A stretch of DNA of 64,000 nucleotides from Typha latifolia (GCA_019914945.1 CM034099.1:19060704-19124703), one strand, 5' to 3'; counted from the first letter of the stretch, positions 1 to 19,974 are shown. A program made the numbers and translations. The notes: generated by a model from the sequence alone, not told the origin.

Positions 1-129
1 GCCAACGCAGCAATAGGATTGTTTGGTGTCATTGTTCACAGTTGTTATACCCATTGCTTCCATCAACATCTATCTACCTATATTTACAATTGGATTCTTT
101 TATTTATTTTTTCATGTTGGTATCTACAG

Positions 130-1730
<1,601 letters not shown>

Positions 1731-2571
1731 GTACATCATACATGTTAAACTTCTTCAGCTTGTTAGGTTATTTAGGACTGTAATTTTTCCCTCAAGGAAA
1801 ATGTTCTGATTATATTTAGTTAGAACTGCAATTAGGTGGCAATTTCTTATGAAGAAAATATATTGTTTAAGATGGTGATTAACTACAAAGTTATGATTCC
1901 TTCTACTATTATATGTATCAAATCTGTTATGGTTTGAAGGATTACAGAAGCAAGCATTGACAGTGGATGCAGATCACAAATATGTGAAGTGAAATTTTCT
2001 TGGTGTGCAGTTGTTTTTTCTCGAGACTACTTACGATAGTAAAATGTATGAAGCTTATCTAAAAGAAGATAGTGGAGACAAGAGTTTTCATGCTCTGTAG
2101 AAGCAAAAGAAAAAAAAAAAGACTTTTATATCTTACCCTGTATACGAGAACAAAAACTCTAACACAGCTATGTGATCAATGCCTCATCTTAACTCCCTAC
2201 TCATCTGTGATGGAAACTAAGATGCATTTGGTACTTGCAGCATAGCTCTGGAAATCACAATTAACTTCTTGACATGCTTGACATGTACATATTCTCTATC
2301 TATATACTCAACTTGTATGGTGGTAAATTCATCGGTGTAGCTCAGTCGATATATCATACTAATCCATACGCATGATTTGAGCTCATATGGTTCTTTTCTT
2401 AGGCGGTAAGATGTATGAATTCCCTACTAAACATTGATGCGCCGTAGAATATTTGCAACAAGAATCGAATACAGCTCTCAATAAGCGAAGCTTTTAAGTA
2501 GGTTGTGATTTTTTTATTATTCTAAGGTCGTTGAAGGTACCATCTTTTCCGAGCTTGGAATCATCCCCTAG

Positions 2572-5186
<2,615 letters not shown>

Positions 5187-6043
5187 TGATCTCACGAGCT
5201 AATTTAAAATTTGGATTGATAACAATAATATCATAATTTTGTGAAATGTACTTATATTTTCATGCTTCAGCTGCCAGATTTAATTGATAAAGTATCATGG
5301 CCCTGACTCCATAGTATGAGTTGGCTGTAACTTTTATCACTATTCAACAATACACATAACCACAATATTAGGCAGCAGTAAAAATTCTCAGACTTCGACT
5401 CCGCAGACCAATAAAGGCTCTACATCTATCACCAATGGTACTCAATCCTCAGTCTATTTAATTAGTTGCTAATGGTAGTCATAATAAAATGATCAATTGT
5501 GGCAAATGATTCATAGCTCCATTTTTCAATCAGATCAATTATTTGCTCACTCTTTCTTGTAATACATTTGACAATTATATGTTGATGCACCAGAACTCTG
5601 AGTTCATGAACTTCTCTTATGCTTTCTTCTGATACTAAGATGAGCACATAACCATCAAATGTGCATATTGGTAGCAACCAATCAAGTCAGTACATTCAGT
5701 AATAGAAAACACTCAAATAGGTATTGATATTTTTTTTTAAACTTCAAATGCAGATAATTTCTACTTTATTTCCATGTAAAACAAATATCACCCCTATCTA
5801 TTCTTAATCTACATTAATTGTACTCTCTGACAAATCCGTTACTGTCAGAATTAACCAGCATGAAGGAGCAGCAAGTGGCATAATGCATGGTTGTAATTCT
5901 AATCGAAACGGCTTCACCAAATGTCAGTAGAAAATCCCATCATTATTGCATCCTCACTCACACCTCTATGTCTATCTCCTTCCTTTCTCTCTACATATAC
6001 AGCAATTCGTCTCCACTCCATTCCACACTAAAAAGAAGAAGAG
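5187..6043. other. Intergenic SCP-B/SCP-C, part of the duplication unit
   Basis: No gene seen. The 3' flank (GGCAGCAGTAAAAATTCTCAG, about 5372-5391) and a segment about 5578-5700 recur after SCP-C near 8596 and 9118-9260, so the tandem unit extends well beyond the coding exons. Confidence 0.7.
5827..5848 (+). promoter_or_regulatory. Conserved promoter block of SCP-C
   Basis: Copy with a perfect 6-bp inverted repeat CTGACA/TGTCAG around AATCCGTTAC, 217 bp before the ATG of SCP-C. Confidence 0.5.
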
Positions 6044-8379
<2,336 letters not shown>

Positions 8380-9355
8380 TTCTAGCTCTCAGAAACTTAA
8401 GTTAAGATTTTGGATTGAGGATAATAAAATTATGATCAAGTGACCATGCTCATCATATTCTTGGTCATGTGATTTGGCGAAACGTACTTATTTTTCATGC
8501 TTCAGTGGCCAGATTGCAATTGATAAGAGTGTCATGCCCCTCGGTACTCTATTGTATGAGTTGGTTGTAACTTTTCTCACCTCATAAGAATTATATTAGG
8601 CAGTAAGTTTTACCCCACAGACAAATAAGGCTCTTAGAATTTTCAATCAAATCCCATCATTTAGGCCTTTAAATTAGTGAATTTGTTATTTTAGAAAAAT
8701 TTTGTTTTACTAATCAAAATTCTTGTATATTGAATGAATAACTGTAGTGATAAATTTGAATTAACTTTTTCCTGTTCTGACCTTCCAGTCAGCGCAGAGT
8801 AGTAGGCCCTCCACAATACATAAATTTTGGATATGACTAGAAACTTTTATTAATAACAAATTGATATTCTTTCAATCTCTCGAGTTTTGTGTTTCTTCAA
8901 AAGTTGATGTCGTTGATCTAATGTTTATAAGAAACTAAGAATCAGTAGATTAAGAAATGATATATTTTTAGGTATTCATTCTATAATCAACAGAGTAAAA
9001 TTTCATTTATTTTTGTGGATGCTTACCCTCTTATGCGTACTCTATCCAGAAATCAGAATGTAGGAAGAATTAGTAGATCATTCATCCATACTCTGTCTCA
9101 TAGTACATTTGAAATTAAACGTTGATGCAGCACAGCTCTTATAATGAGTCTTCATTAACTTCCTCTTATGCGTGCTACCAATACTCAGATGAAAAGATAA
9201 CCATTAAAATGTGCTTGTTGGTGACAACAATCAAGTCAGTACAACTTCAATAAGGGAAAGCATTCTGAGTAGGCAGTGCATTTTCTTCAGAAAAAGATCA
9301 GTTTTATGTAAAACAAATATTACCCTTTATATTCTTAGTCTACATTAATTGTACT

Positions 9356-9377
9356 CTGCCAAATTCGTTACTGTCAG
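9356..9377 (+). promoter_or_regulatory. Promoter block retained upstream of pseudogene SCP-D
   Basis: Same 22-bp block as before SCP-B and SCP-C with two differences in the first 11 bases (CTGCC for CTGAC, ATTCG for ATCCG). It lies 219 bp before the former ATG. Confidence 0.45.
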
Positions 9378-9492
9378 AATTGACCTGAAAGAAAGGAGCA
9401 GCAAGTGACTCGGTGCATGGTTGTAATTCTAGTCCAAACGAAACGGCTGACAGAAATTTTATCACTGCTCCATCCTTACTCCTCCCCCCCTC

Positions 9493-9536
9493 TCTATCTA
9501 TCTATCTATCTATCTATCTATATATATATATATATA
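9493..9536. repeat. (TCTA)n(TA)n compound microsatellite
   Basis: Tetranucleotide units run into TA units directly upstream of the SCP-D start, in the place of the (TA)n tract of SCP-B. Confidence 0.9.
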
Positions 9537-9574
9537 ACAATTCATCTCCACTCCATTCCATAGGAAAAGAAGAA

Positions 9575-10549
9575 ATGAAAGCTACATACTTATTTGTGTT
9601 CCTCATTTCCTGCTGCATCTTGGCACTGGCCGAGTTATCTGAAGCTAACCAAGCTGAGCAGCTGAAGAGGTTGATATATTCTGATGTGGCCCCTGCCCCT
9701 CGGTCTCTGAAATACTATTCTTGGGCTAACTTAGATGCTAGCAGACAGCAATTTTCTCCTGGGCAACCTAAGGATGATGATATTTCGCTCGACCGTTGAC
9801 CCAAAGAATGGAAGGACACTGGTCTACTACTCTGTGGAGTCCCCTCAGAACTCATCAACCAAGTCTCTTGTCTTGTGGCTGGCTCAATGGAGGTAACTAG
9901 TTCAATACTGGAAAACATCAAGTGAAAGAGATTGAATGGATAGAGAAGAGGGAATCTTTCAAGGGATTAAATCTTTCTCCGAGTAGGGAGGCGTCACCCG
10001 AGGCCGATACTCATTGGTTCATTTGTTTCACCATATAAGTGACCTTGGTTTTAAATTTACTTCAGCCTACTAATGGTCTGAGAAGGTTGATTCTTTTGTT
10101 TTCAGAATGATCTTGAGTTGTGGAAGGCTCTTCATGTAGTTACTGGTACAAAATGGGCACACTGCAGGTAAGAAACAAGGGACTTCTTTATACTCTCTTA
10201 GTTCATTTAGATATCTGATTAATAATTCTAATTCCTTGGCTCTATCTAATGTCCTTTAATTACTCGACACTTCATGTAGGGATGGAACCGGATTAATTGA
10301 AATCTCAGATGCGATACTGCCTATAATTAAGCAGTTGTTTTTCTACATGTAACGAGATCATAAGAGTATCAACAATAGAATGTTAAGAAGAAATAAATTG
10401 ATATATTGTTCTCTTTCAGATCGTCCGATATGTTAGAGTACAAAGGATTGGTAATGGGAGCTGGAGAGATGGTAACCAAGTTACCAGCCTGAGAGAGCAT
10501 TGACCTTACCCTCTTCGTTCCTCGAATGAAGCTTCTAACTGCTGTCTGA
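9575..10549 (+). pseudogene. Decayed serine carboxypeptidase-like copy SCP-D
   Basis: Begins like SCP-C with ATG and an intact signal-peptide region ([19 protein letters not shown]), then shows a 57-nt loss spanning the [10 protein letters not shown] segment, a 16-nt loss that shifts frame near 9785, an in-frame stop at 9797-9799, and a 4-nt insertion before the exon 1 donor. Exons 2-4, with the nucleophile serine, are absent. Remnants of exon 5 (about 10108-10168), exon 6 (from about 10280) and exon 8 (about 10420-10549) survive; exon 7 with the acid is gone. No catalytic protein can be made. The promoter block is still recognisable, so the loss looks fairly recent. Confidence 0.93.
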
Positions 10550-11627
10550 ATTCTGATGCCCTCGCTGGCTAATTTAAAATTCGATTTGAGGATAATAAAC
10601 TTACAATTGAGTGACTATGATCAAGATACTCTCTCTCGTTCTTTTGGCTTTAGTGAAATCTTTTTTTTTTGGGTTCATTCTTACGGATAGATTGTAATTG
10701 ATAATCATGTATCATTGTGCGATATATGCTGCAAATCTTAGAAGACTTGCTCCCAAAGCATATATATATCATTAGTCATACAATTTCATTGCAACATAAC
10801 ATCCACCTTAGAATAATAAGACAGCAGTATAATCACGTTAAGGGCAATTTCTCGAGCTTAAAAATAAAATATAAAAGTAGATCTCCAGACGAGACAAATT
10901 CATATCACAAATCTTTTTAACAAGCCCGCAAAGTTAATTCAGCTGCATTATACATTGATCTTTACCAACTCATTTGAAAGACTACCAGAGTACCAGTAAA
11001 TTTTCTACTCCCTAGAATCAACAGTCTGACTTCACAGAACTGATATATACATTCTCAGGTAAATAGAGAACAATTAATGGCATACAACAGACACCAAGAT
11101 GAGGTTTCAAATCTAGGATCATCTTCCGCCTGTTACTCATATCTGAGTCAAGGAGGCATAAAATCCCAATAAAGCAATCTATAGATCCAGAACTTGTAAG
11201 ATCATTGCCTAATTTCTTAAATAGATACACTTCAATTACCAACTCCAAAACACTTCTGATTGTTACTAGTTGATACAAACCCTCACATCAATTAATGTTA
11301 GAGGATACAAACCTTCCAAAATTTTCGATGATATCTAACATAATAATAGCCTCTTCTCAAGACCAAAAAAAAAGTAACATAATCATAGTTGAAAAGGCCT
11401 GACTGGTTAACCATAGATAATGAGGCACACAAACAGGATTTAAATAGCTAAGTTTAATTCTGGCAACGTCAAAATTTTTAAGAGAATTTGACAGAAAATT
11501 TGAGACTCAATAGGAAGTGCTAGTTTCTGGAATGCACTTTACATAACAAGTCACTATATCTTAACTCACCTAGGACGCAATCTACTTCTCATTTGACCAC
11601 AAGTCCACAACTAGGGCAATTCTCTCT
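10550..11627. other. Intergenic, convergent 3' ends
   Basis: AT-rich spacer between SCP-D and the 3' end of the RBP45 gene; the right part must hold the RBP45 3' UTR. Nothing else recognised. Confidence 0.6.
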
Positions 11628-14600
11628 TCAGCTTACTTGTTGCTGATTACCATAGAAGGAATATGCCCCATATGCAGCAGCATACATACTCGGGTCAGGA
11701 ACTGGTGCCGCATAACCATACCCATTGTAGTACGGTGCCCCATAATACATACCATTCCATTGATTACCAGCATCAGCCCTCATCTGCTTAAGATAAAAAG
11801 ATAAAAACATAGCAAATGAATAAAGGGAAAAAACTGGAAACTTGAAGATTCTAATAAAGGTATGTGGATAGAACTACTGGTTTATTACATAATGATCTTC
11901 TAAATGCCTTTAGTTATTGGGTGCAACATTGTTCAGTCAGAAGCGAACCATAATTTGTATGCTTCAGCTCTGACATAGTGATTTCCTTAAAATCAATTAT
12001 GGTGCCGAAAGTACTATAAGCAGATTTTCCTGGTTGTGTCAATTGAAGATACTTCTTGATAAATTAATATACCATAAAAAATCCCAATATCTTCCAAATT
12101 TTTTATCACTTTATGTTTATGGTTTAAATTTCACCGTAGTTGACCAACAGCTTCAGTTTTTCGTATCATCCAAAAACGCATGCCATCATTAGAAGTGGTT
12201 CTAGTGTCAATGAGCATTACCTGCTTGTTTGCTGGGTTGCGACCCCATGAAAGGCGAACCGTCTGCTTCCCTATTACTGTTCCATTCAGCCCTTGCAATG
12301 CATCTTCAGCATTGTTTCTACCAAAAAAAAAAAAAGAAAATTGTATTTCAGCATTAAATGATGTGTCCATAAGAAAGTCAGAACTAGCTATAGCGACAAA
12401 AAGAAAAGGATAACAACCAGGGTCTATACAGCTCAATAGAAAATTTGTAAACTTTCAGGTCTACCTTTGCACAAATTGCACAAATCCACATTGCTTCCCA
12501 ACTGGAATCTTTACAGAAGCAATGTCACCATACTGACAAAAGGCTTGCCTGAGATCAGCTTCACTGACGGTAGGGTCAAGTCCTCCAACAAATACCTATA
12601 GCAGCGGCAGGATCAATTGCAAACAGATAAAACTTATAGACTGAGAATTATAGAGAAGAAAAAAAAAACACTGAACTCACTGTTGTATTTGTTGAATCTC
12701 CATCTAGTTGTGCTGATGCACCATTGGAACCTAAAGTGAAATGTTTGTTAGGAGAAGACAATCACCAGTTGCATGAATTAAATTTCAAAACCAACTTACA
12801 AGAAAGCTCATAAAGCAAGCACAATACATGTTTGCCAAACCAAATACTGGTATCATAGCATTGACATGAGAACCCACCAATATTTCATGCATTCAATGAC
12901 TTTCATCAAATTTTCAATCGTTCTTCTTGATAAAAATGATGTAGCCAAGGATATCACACATGTAGATATGAGTTAAGACAAGAAAGTACATGAATGCTAC
13001 TGGTTGTGTGTGTGTGTGGGGGGGGGGGGGGTAAATAAGATACCAATCTAGAAGCAGATAGAAGGCAGATGGCCACACTTCGTTATGGAGGAAAGCAAAG
13101 GTGCTTAACTGTTCTTTTTCCTCTTTTCTTTTTCTTTTTGTTGGGGGGGAAGAAGAGGTTTATGTGATATCTCCTCTATAGCAAAAAAATTCTATAAATG
13201 TTTTCGTGATCTGATTTTACTTGTCGGCAGATGCAATCTTGAAGATCTTTGAAGATCTAGGTAAATAAACAAGCATTCTTATATGATTAAAAAGTGACTT
13301 CCTCCGTATTCTGTCTAAATCAGGATTCTTCCACTAAATCAGATGCAGGATCTCAGTAGATCTATGCAGATTTACTAAGATCTACAAGTCAGAGTTCCAT
13401 GCACAATGTGACAAGAGAAAAATAGTTCATCTCTTATCAGAACATATTAAAAAAACTAAATAAATCCAAGTTGATTAACTAAGACCTAGTTAAAACTGAG
13501 TTACGAGAAAATTATAGAGTTTCTCTATTTAAGAAGGCAATCACATAGTGTAACAATAAGGCTTGAGTCATGGTTGCCCTAGAAGTACGGATAAATATGC
13601 GTGAATCTTGCCCACCCCAGACCATGCACTAGGAGTACTGTGTGCCACAACCCCTTTTTTCCCCTCTTCAAAAGGGTCATTTCAAGATCCACTTGAGGTT
13701 ATTTTCACTTTTTCAAGTGATTTGCTGCATTTGCATAAACTACCACTGAGTAATGTGATACTAACTAATGCTGGGTAGCTCCTCTGCATTGAAAATTGAC
13801 ACATAAATATCACCTATGTTCGGCATATTGTTACTGCCAGATAATGCAATAACATGCATCATTGAAGACAATACAAATAAGACATTCCTTTAATATTAAT
13901 AAGCAAAACATTTCACACAATGTACTTATTCAGGTGAACAATATCGAGAAAGCAGTAACTTCCGGCTACAATTGAAAATTATTGCCAAGGAACTTGGTCC
14001 AGGCAAAAGAGCTGGACAAATAACCCATCTTTGAAAGGAACTGACTTGAAAAATTAAAATTACATCAAACACACAATTATCAGAAATTATTCATAAAATA
14101 TGCCAATAATACAATCATACCAAAGATAACAATGACATGCATAAAAAAAAGCAAAAATCTGTAAAGCACTTCTATACAAAACTTACCAAGTTACCAGCCG
14201 ACTATCTATTCAACACCATCCCTAACCAATCTATGCAACTTGAACCAAAATAATACATAATACAATGGTCACAAGGTTGGTAACTTCCTACACAGAACAG
14301 CACATGCTCAGTAGTAAAGGTCTGTTCATTCATTTAACATCATTGACATGATATATTCTATCTTCACCACACAAACATAAATAGTACAAACATCAAGCAG
14401 CCTATACTATGTCCAAGAGTAAGTAATCCAGTTTTGGTGCAAACATTATTTTATGAAAATATAATATCGTCTAGTAAATGAGCAGTCTACCATGACACAG
14501 AATATAGCAAGCGAATTACAGAGATTGAAAACGAAGATGTCTTTGAAAAGTTCTCCTTGCTTAATCTAAATAAAAGTATCACACTATAACCCAAATCTCC

Positions 14601-17600
14601 ATTGGAAACCAGTTTATGATAGTGAAAGATTAGGGATAAGGACATAAAAAGAACTACTACAATCAGTTACTCAAGCAAAAGCAGCAATATAAATGCAAAT
14701 GCACATACTTTCTGCCCTAATAATTGTAAAACTTGATATATACCAGAAGACTTTCTGGGGGTAGCGGGACCAATACGCATGGGTCTACTAGAGCAATATA
14801 CTCCATTCATTTCAGTCATGGCAAGAGTCTTCTCATTATCATCTCCAAATCTCACAAATCCATAACCCTTTGACCGGCCAGTATTTGCATCAATAACAAC
14901 TTTTGCACCTTTTACAGATGGGTATCTGCTAGCAAAAATTTCTTGCAATGTTGCATCAGTTACATCAGAAGCTAGATCACCAACAAATATAGAGTGGTCA
15001 GAAGCAATATCCGAGCGCCTCTCTCCCATGCTAAATGAAGCCCAATTTAACCTAAAAGGTTGATCAGTGTTCGGCATTATATGACCAGAGAAGCTTTGCA
15101 GTACTTTTTCAGCTGCTGCACGTGTATAGAACTCTACAAAACCATATCCTTCTGACTGTCCAGTTTGCTTATTTCGAATAACTTTGATTGATACAACCTA
15201 AAAGAAAAAGGCCGTGATATTTAGTTACAGGCACCATCAAGTGGAACAAATGGTTGGTAAGCATAAGCCAAGAGATAGTAGAAGATTAGACTAGTAGTTA
15301 GCCCTCAAAGTTAGGAAATCAACATCCAGGTAAGCATAATAGTGGAAGGATGAAACTGCAGACCATTCATGTATTTATAAGATGAAATACCTGTTGTAAA
15401 CTCGTTACTTATTTTGTAAAATTTTGTCTTTTCCAGAGAATATCACTCAACAACCAATCTCCTATATGTACTAAATGCATTTAATGTAAAATTGTAGGCA
15501 TTGAATAACTAGTAAAAACCTAATATTTCACTAAGAACTAATCTACCTGAGTAACTAGAGTAGAAATGGATATGTCGGTTGGCACGCCTCATGCCGATGA
15601 GAGCCTGACACCCAGCATATGTTGTGCCAATGGCATGACTTTGTGATGAGTTGTGCCGACCCATGTCGGTCAGCACGGGTGCATGCTGAACTGGTGCGGC
15701 CTTATCCCGACCCATGTTGATAGGCACGAGTAAGGTTATGCCCAGATTTCATAACCTATTAAGGATTAGTCAAAGGGATTTTTTGTCTCTTTCTTTGAAA
15801 GCCGTTTTACTAAAATAAGAAGTGAAAATGACATAAGGTGATATAGCTTCAACACTTATCATTGGACTATTCCCACCAAAATGGAAGTAAAAGAAGCCTC
15901 TTTCATATCTATTATGTTTAGAAAGCACCTATAAATGGCAGAAGCATGTTTAGTTTATCTAAATTCATTTACCTTGTAGTCAAAGAATTTCTATATCTAT
16001 TTCTTTTTCCTTTTTTGGAAGAAAAGGAGCCAATTGGATGGTTACTTACACACTTACACGCATGCTCTATATGTCCAAGAAATTCAATTTATATCTGCAT
16101 CAAATACTCCAAAATTATGTTTCATAACTAGCTTAAATTGTCTTGAACTTTCATGAACTCATTGTCCGTGGCTTCTTGGTATTCTTCATCAAGAATATTG
16201 CAATCAAGATTGAAAATTACTGAAAGCCACCAAAAATATTGCAATCAAGATTCCAAGGTTCCAACCAAAAATGTGGCTGATATTTCAAAATCTTAGCTAT
16301 TTAAATCTCTAATATTATCAAAAAGAGCCACACTGGTAGACACAAGCATTCTAAAGATCTTAATGACCAATTCTGACATAGTAAGAGAATATGTTTGCTC
16401 GATAAGGCTCTTGGTGGTGAGTTGAGTCAAAGTTTCTTTAGCAAAAGCTACTTGGATTGGACTTATGGGCACACTGGACCACTAAGTGAGTGATAGGAAG
16501 AAAGACTAATCCATTTACTTGATATTTTTAATTGACTTCAACCTAGCAGGAGAGGATTATCTCAACTCAAGAATATCCTGTAATTTGTTTACTTATGAAG
16601 TTAAAGAGCTGATGGCCTTATCAACCACACTCATAAAATACTCTCTCCTACTTATAGAAGGTTCTTCAACAATTATAACAGTACATGTCTTTACATACAG
16701 AATTCCTGCAATTCCTCTGAATAATTCTCATTCTCATTGGACAAAGGCTCCAAGAATCTATCGTCATTTTAATTTTGGCCAGCCTCGTGAAGTTCTGATT
16801 TGGATGGTTTCAGCACGCCTGAGATCACCAAGACCAGATAAAGATGCATTTGGCTACATCGATCCACATATATCAAAAGAAACTTGGGAACTATATTTAC
16901 TAGATTGCAAAGCATATTCAGAAGCTAAACTTCAGATCTCGCTTGTCCTGCCATTACAAATTTCTTTCCTAGGCAAGAACATCTCCTTAGCCTGACACAT
17001 TATAGTAACTATTTACCTGTTTAACATCTGACCTTCCGCTAAAGGGTCGTAAATATAGATTAAGACCTATTAAATATATGACTTTTTATCTCCGATCTAC
17101 CATCGATGCTGAAAAGATCCACTTTTTTATCACCATCTCACCGCACAAGTTCTTGAAAACCACTTCTTTACCAACCAGTCAATCAAAACAACAATCGATC
17201 TTTCCTTGGTTAAACCCACTGTCAAGGAAACTTTCCAAGATCTATCGAAAGCCATTATGAAAGAGAAGGCAAGAGAACAGAAACCCTAACCTCCCCGGTG
17301 TGGCCGAAGCAGTTATGGAGGTAGTTCTCGTCCATCCAGTAGTGGAGATCCCCTACCCAGATCGTCTTGTTCTCCTCTCCTCCCCCGCCGCCACCCGCCG
17401 CAGCCGCCTGGTTCTGGTGGTGCTGCGGCGGCGGAGGCGGATGGTGGAACGGCACGAAGTGCTGCGCGAACTGCGGCGGATGCGGCGGCACCGCCGCCGC
17501 CACCATCTGATGCGGCATCACGACCGCCGTCGCCGGTGGGTACTGCATCGCCACCCACTGCGGTTGCTGCTGGGGATCGACTCTTCCGGTTGCCGCCGAC

Positions 17601-17608
17601 TGCTGCAT
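11628..17608 (-). CDS. RBP45: RBP45-type RNA-binding protein with three RRMs
   Basis: Plant oligouridylate/poly(A)-binding hnRNP-like protein, nuclear, linked in the family to pre-mRNA and mRNA handling. Exons: 17608-17291, 15197-14744, 12730-12681, 12595-12465, 12317-12221, 11783-11628; 1206 nt, 401 residues, normal for RBP45. The start MQQSAATGRVDPQQQPQW fits the family; the open frame reaches 17752, but that upstream part is not family-like. Residues 1-78 are Gln/Pro/His-rich with poly-Ala and poly-Gly. RRM1 about 82-158 (TIWVGDLHYW; EGYGFVEF), RRM2 about 174-253 (SIFVGDL; KGYGFVRF), RRM3 about 275-345 (VFVGGLDPTVSEADLRQAF; CGFVQFVQR). The C-terminus is Tyr/Gly/Ala-rich. Intron 1 (2.1 kb) and intron 2 (2.0 kb) are long and contain the repeat material listed separately. 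Confidence 0.96.
13008..13031. repeat. (TG)n followed by a 14-base G run in RBP45 intron 2
   Basis: A TG dinucleotide tract ends in an uninterrupted run of 14 G (13018-13031). In the RBP45 pre-mRNA it reads as poly-C then CA repeats. Confidence 0.9.
15546..15735. repeat. GC-rich repeat-like insertion in RBP45 intron 1
   Basis: About 190 bp of clearly higher GC in an AT-rich intron. CATGGGTCGG (minus strand) occurs twice about 57 bp apart, with related GGCACG/GTGCC words around it. It looks like part of a dispersed plant repeat; the family was not identified. Confidence 0.45.
16519..16995 (+). other. Unexplained open frame antisense within RBP45 intron 1
   Basis: 158 codons without a stop on the strand opposite RBP45. 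The first codon is TTG, not ATG. The peptide resembles no family I know (contains RIYRHFNFGQPREVLIWMVS). It may be a fragment of a mobile or captured sequence, or chance. Confidence 0.2.
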
Positions 17609-18020
17609 CGCCGTCGCCGGAGAGGATCGAGGAGGAGAGACGAGGTCGAGGGGAAGTAGAGAGAAGAGCGAGCGAGCGAGCGAGAGAGAGAGACCTCGTG
17701 GGTTGGGTTGAGGTGGAGACTTAATAGGAGACGGCTTTGAGAAGAGGTGCATTTTAGACCGTCAGATTAAGATCGTGGAGATGTTACTGACCGTTGATGG
17801 GGAGATTGAGGAGAGGGAGCGGTAAGGTTTGACCGAATCCACGTTGGGTGTCGGCCTTTGATTGGGCCCAGCCCGTTGGGTGCTTTTCTGGGTTCTTCGT
17901 TCTGACCTTTTGAGTGTGAATTCAAATACAATGGCTGGCAAATTACGAAATTGTGATGAGAATTTAGCCATGTTGGCCCTTGGCCAGGAGTTTCTTTTAC
18001 CAAAACGGACTTCCTTTAAA

Positions 18021-18042
18021 TAATAATAATAATAATAATAAT
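18021..18042. repeat. (AAT)n microsatellite
   Basis: Seven trinucleotide units. Confidence 0.9.
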
Positions 18043-19973
18043 TCTTTGTTTGTTGTTTTGATCCATCTAATAAACTTTATTATCAAATGTTTTTTTTTAA
18101 ACTCACACACCAGTCATTACTAACTTAAATGAACTAATAAACTATTCAGGATTTTATATTTATTAATAAAATATTAATTTATTTTTAGCGTTTCATTTGA
18201 AATAGATTTAGGATAACATTGGGGAAGTGCTAAATTTTTTAGTGTGATAAAAGTGCTGGAAAAATATCTAGTAGTTAATATGAACTGCTTCTTTATTTCA
18301 ACTGTTTATAAAAGTATTAAATTATTTAAATAATTTTTTGGGTGACTTATGATATTGCTGAGGTAAGAGTTCAGATACGGTATGAGCCGTATATGTTCGA
18401 ATCAATCTAAGTATCTCGTTAAATACACGTCAACATATTAAGTGCCTTTTTAGGCATGCAATCCTAATTGTCCACCCATTCATGTGTTGGGCAAGTATCC
18501 CAAGTTGTTTTAATATGTTGAATTTATTGGCCTAATCCAGCTTCCACTGTGTTTAATGTAATTCATATTTAGATCGTATTTTAATATAGTTAGAATACTA
18601 TAACATATAACACTATAGCAGAGTGAGCAAACATATTTTTCATGAATTTATTTGAAACATACGTTAAGACTAAGATTAATAAGAAACTTATTATAGCCTC
18701 TTCATTAGTGAATATTCCAGTAAGTTGAGAACTTGAGATTAGATGGTTCTCATCTCTCCTTAGCAGCAAACCTTTTGACTTCTTAGTACTAGGAAAAAGA
18801 AAACTACCCAAAAAGTTACGAGGTTAATTGGTTATGTTGAAGAATAAAATCGGATAAAATACACGGTCAACTCCAAACAAATTCTCGCATAGGATGTCTG
18901 TGATTTGGTAGCAGTATCTTGTGCTTATTGGTCGTTGGAAAGATTGGCGTTCGTTCCTTTTATGACAAAAAAGTTTGGGAAGTAGAATGGAATGTTGGCA
19001 ACCATAGGATTGCAAGTGCTCTAAAGGAACATTTCTTTTTATGATGATTCCAAGATCCTTTGTTGGCTCCTAAGGTTATGGAGCATTCCCTCTCTCTACA
19101 ATGGAAAAGCTTGAAAGATTGAGCACCATCTCTTTCCATGCCTTTTTGTGCTTTGATAGCTGTAGTGCATAAACGTAGCCAATTCTATAAAACCCAGTTG
19201 CCAGTCTAGATAGAGACCTTCTCCCAATCAATGGTTGGAAGAAGTTGGAATCGAGAGGAACTCTGGCTTAAACAAGTTGGACTGAGGAGAGGTTAAATGC
19301 TGGCCATCAAAGTTGCTCATTTGGAGAGTCAAAGGCTTTTTAAGGATCAGAGCTTAATTACGACTTTTTCCGTCGAGATAATATTTTGAAACGTTCAATT
19401 ACATGAGAATCATGGGTTGCTAGATTAATTAAAGAGTAGCAAAGATTGCTTCATTAAAGAAGTATCTCCTCTTGTTCTCCTTCTTGGTTAAGATTGCTAT
19501 GAGAGATCTTTTTTTAGCATTCATTCAAACCTTTCTTTATTTTTTATTATTTGGGTGTAATTTTAATTTTAACATATTTTACAGTGATCAATTGTCCATA
19601 TATTTGCAGATTCTTTTGTTAACATGATAATTAAGACCCCCCATGTTGCCTGGCTGCATGCCCTGATAAGTGATAAGCACATTTTGTTCGCCTCTTTGAG
19701 AAATTATTAGATCATTATTTTGATGCAAAATGATTCATATCAGCAATCCCTTTTTCTTTATTGATCTTGGTCATAAGCTCTGTATAATTTTATACAAGTA
19801 CATACATAATTACGAAAATAATTCTGAAGAGAATGTGCCAAAGCTATATTGATTCTCTCGCCCAGAAAAAAACAAGTTGAAAGGAAATATAAGAAAAGCA
19901 CACAACTATATGAAAGCAAATGTTCACCTAATCCTGTGCATCACATAGACACAGAAATCCTTCAACATGCATG

Positions 19974-19974
19974 A

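Larger units (their letters stand above)
8380..9574. other. Intergenic SCP-C/SCP-D
   Basis: No gene seen. AT-rich. The distal part (about 9118-9480) is a diverged copy of the DNA upstream of SCP-C. Confidence 0.7.

Noticed and set aside
2335..2400. Possible tRNA gene or SINE
   Set aside because: An A-box-like word is present but the B-box and cloverleaf arms cannot be formed convincingly.
12131..12436. Open frame reading through RBP45 exon 5 into intron
   Set aside because: Clear splice sites at 12317 and 12221 define the exon; read-through part has no similarity.
17313..17558. Gly/Ala-rich open frame overlapping RBP45 exon 1
   Set aside because: Other-frame shadow of a GC-rich exon; the RBP45 frame is the one with RRM homology.
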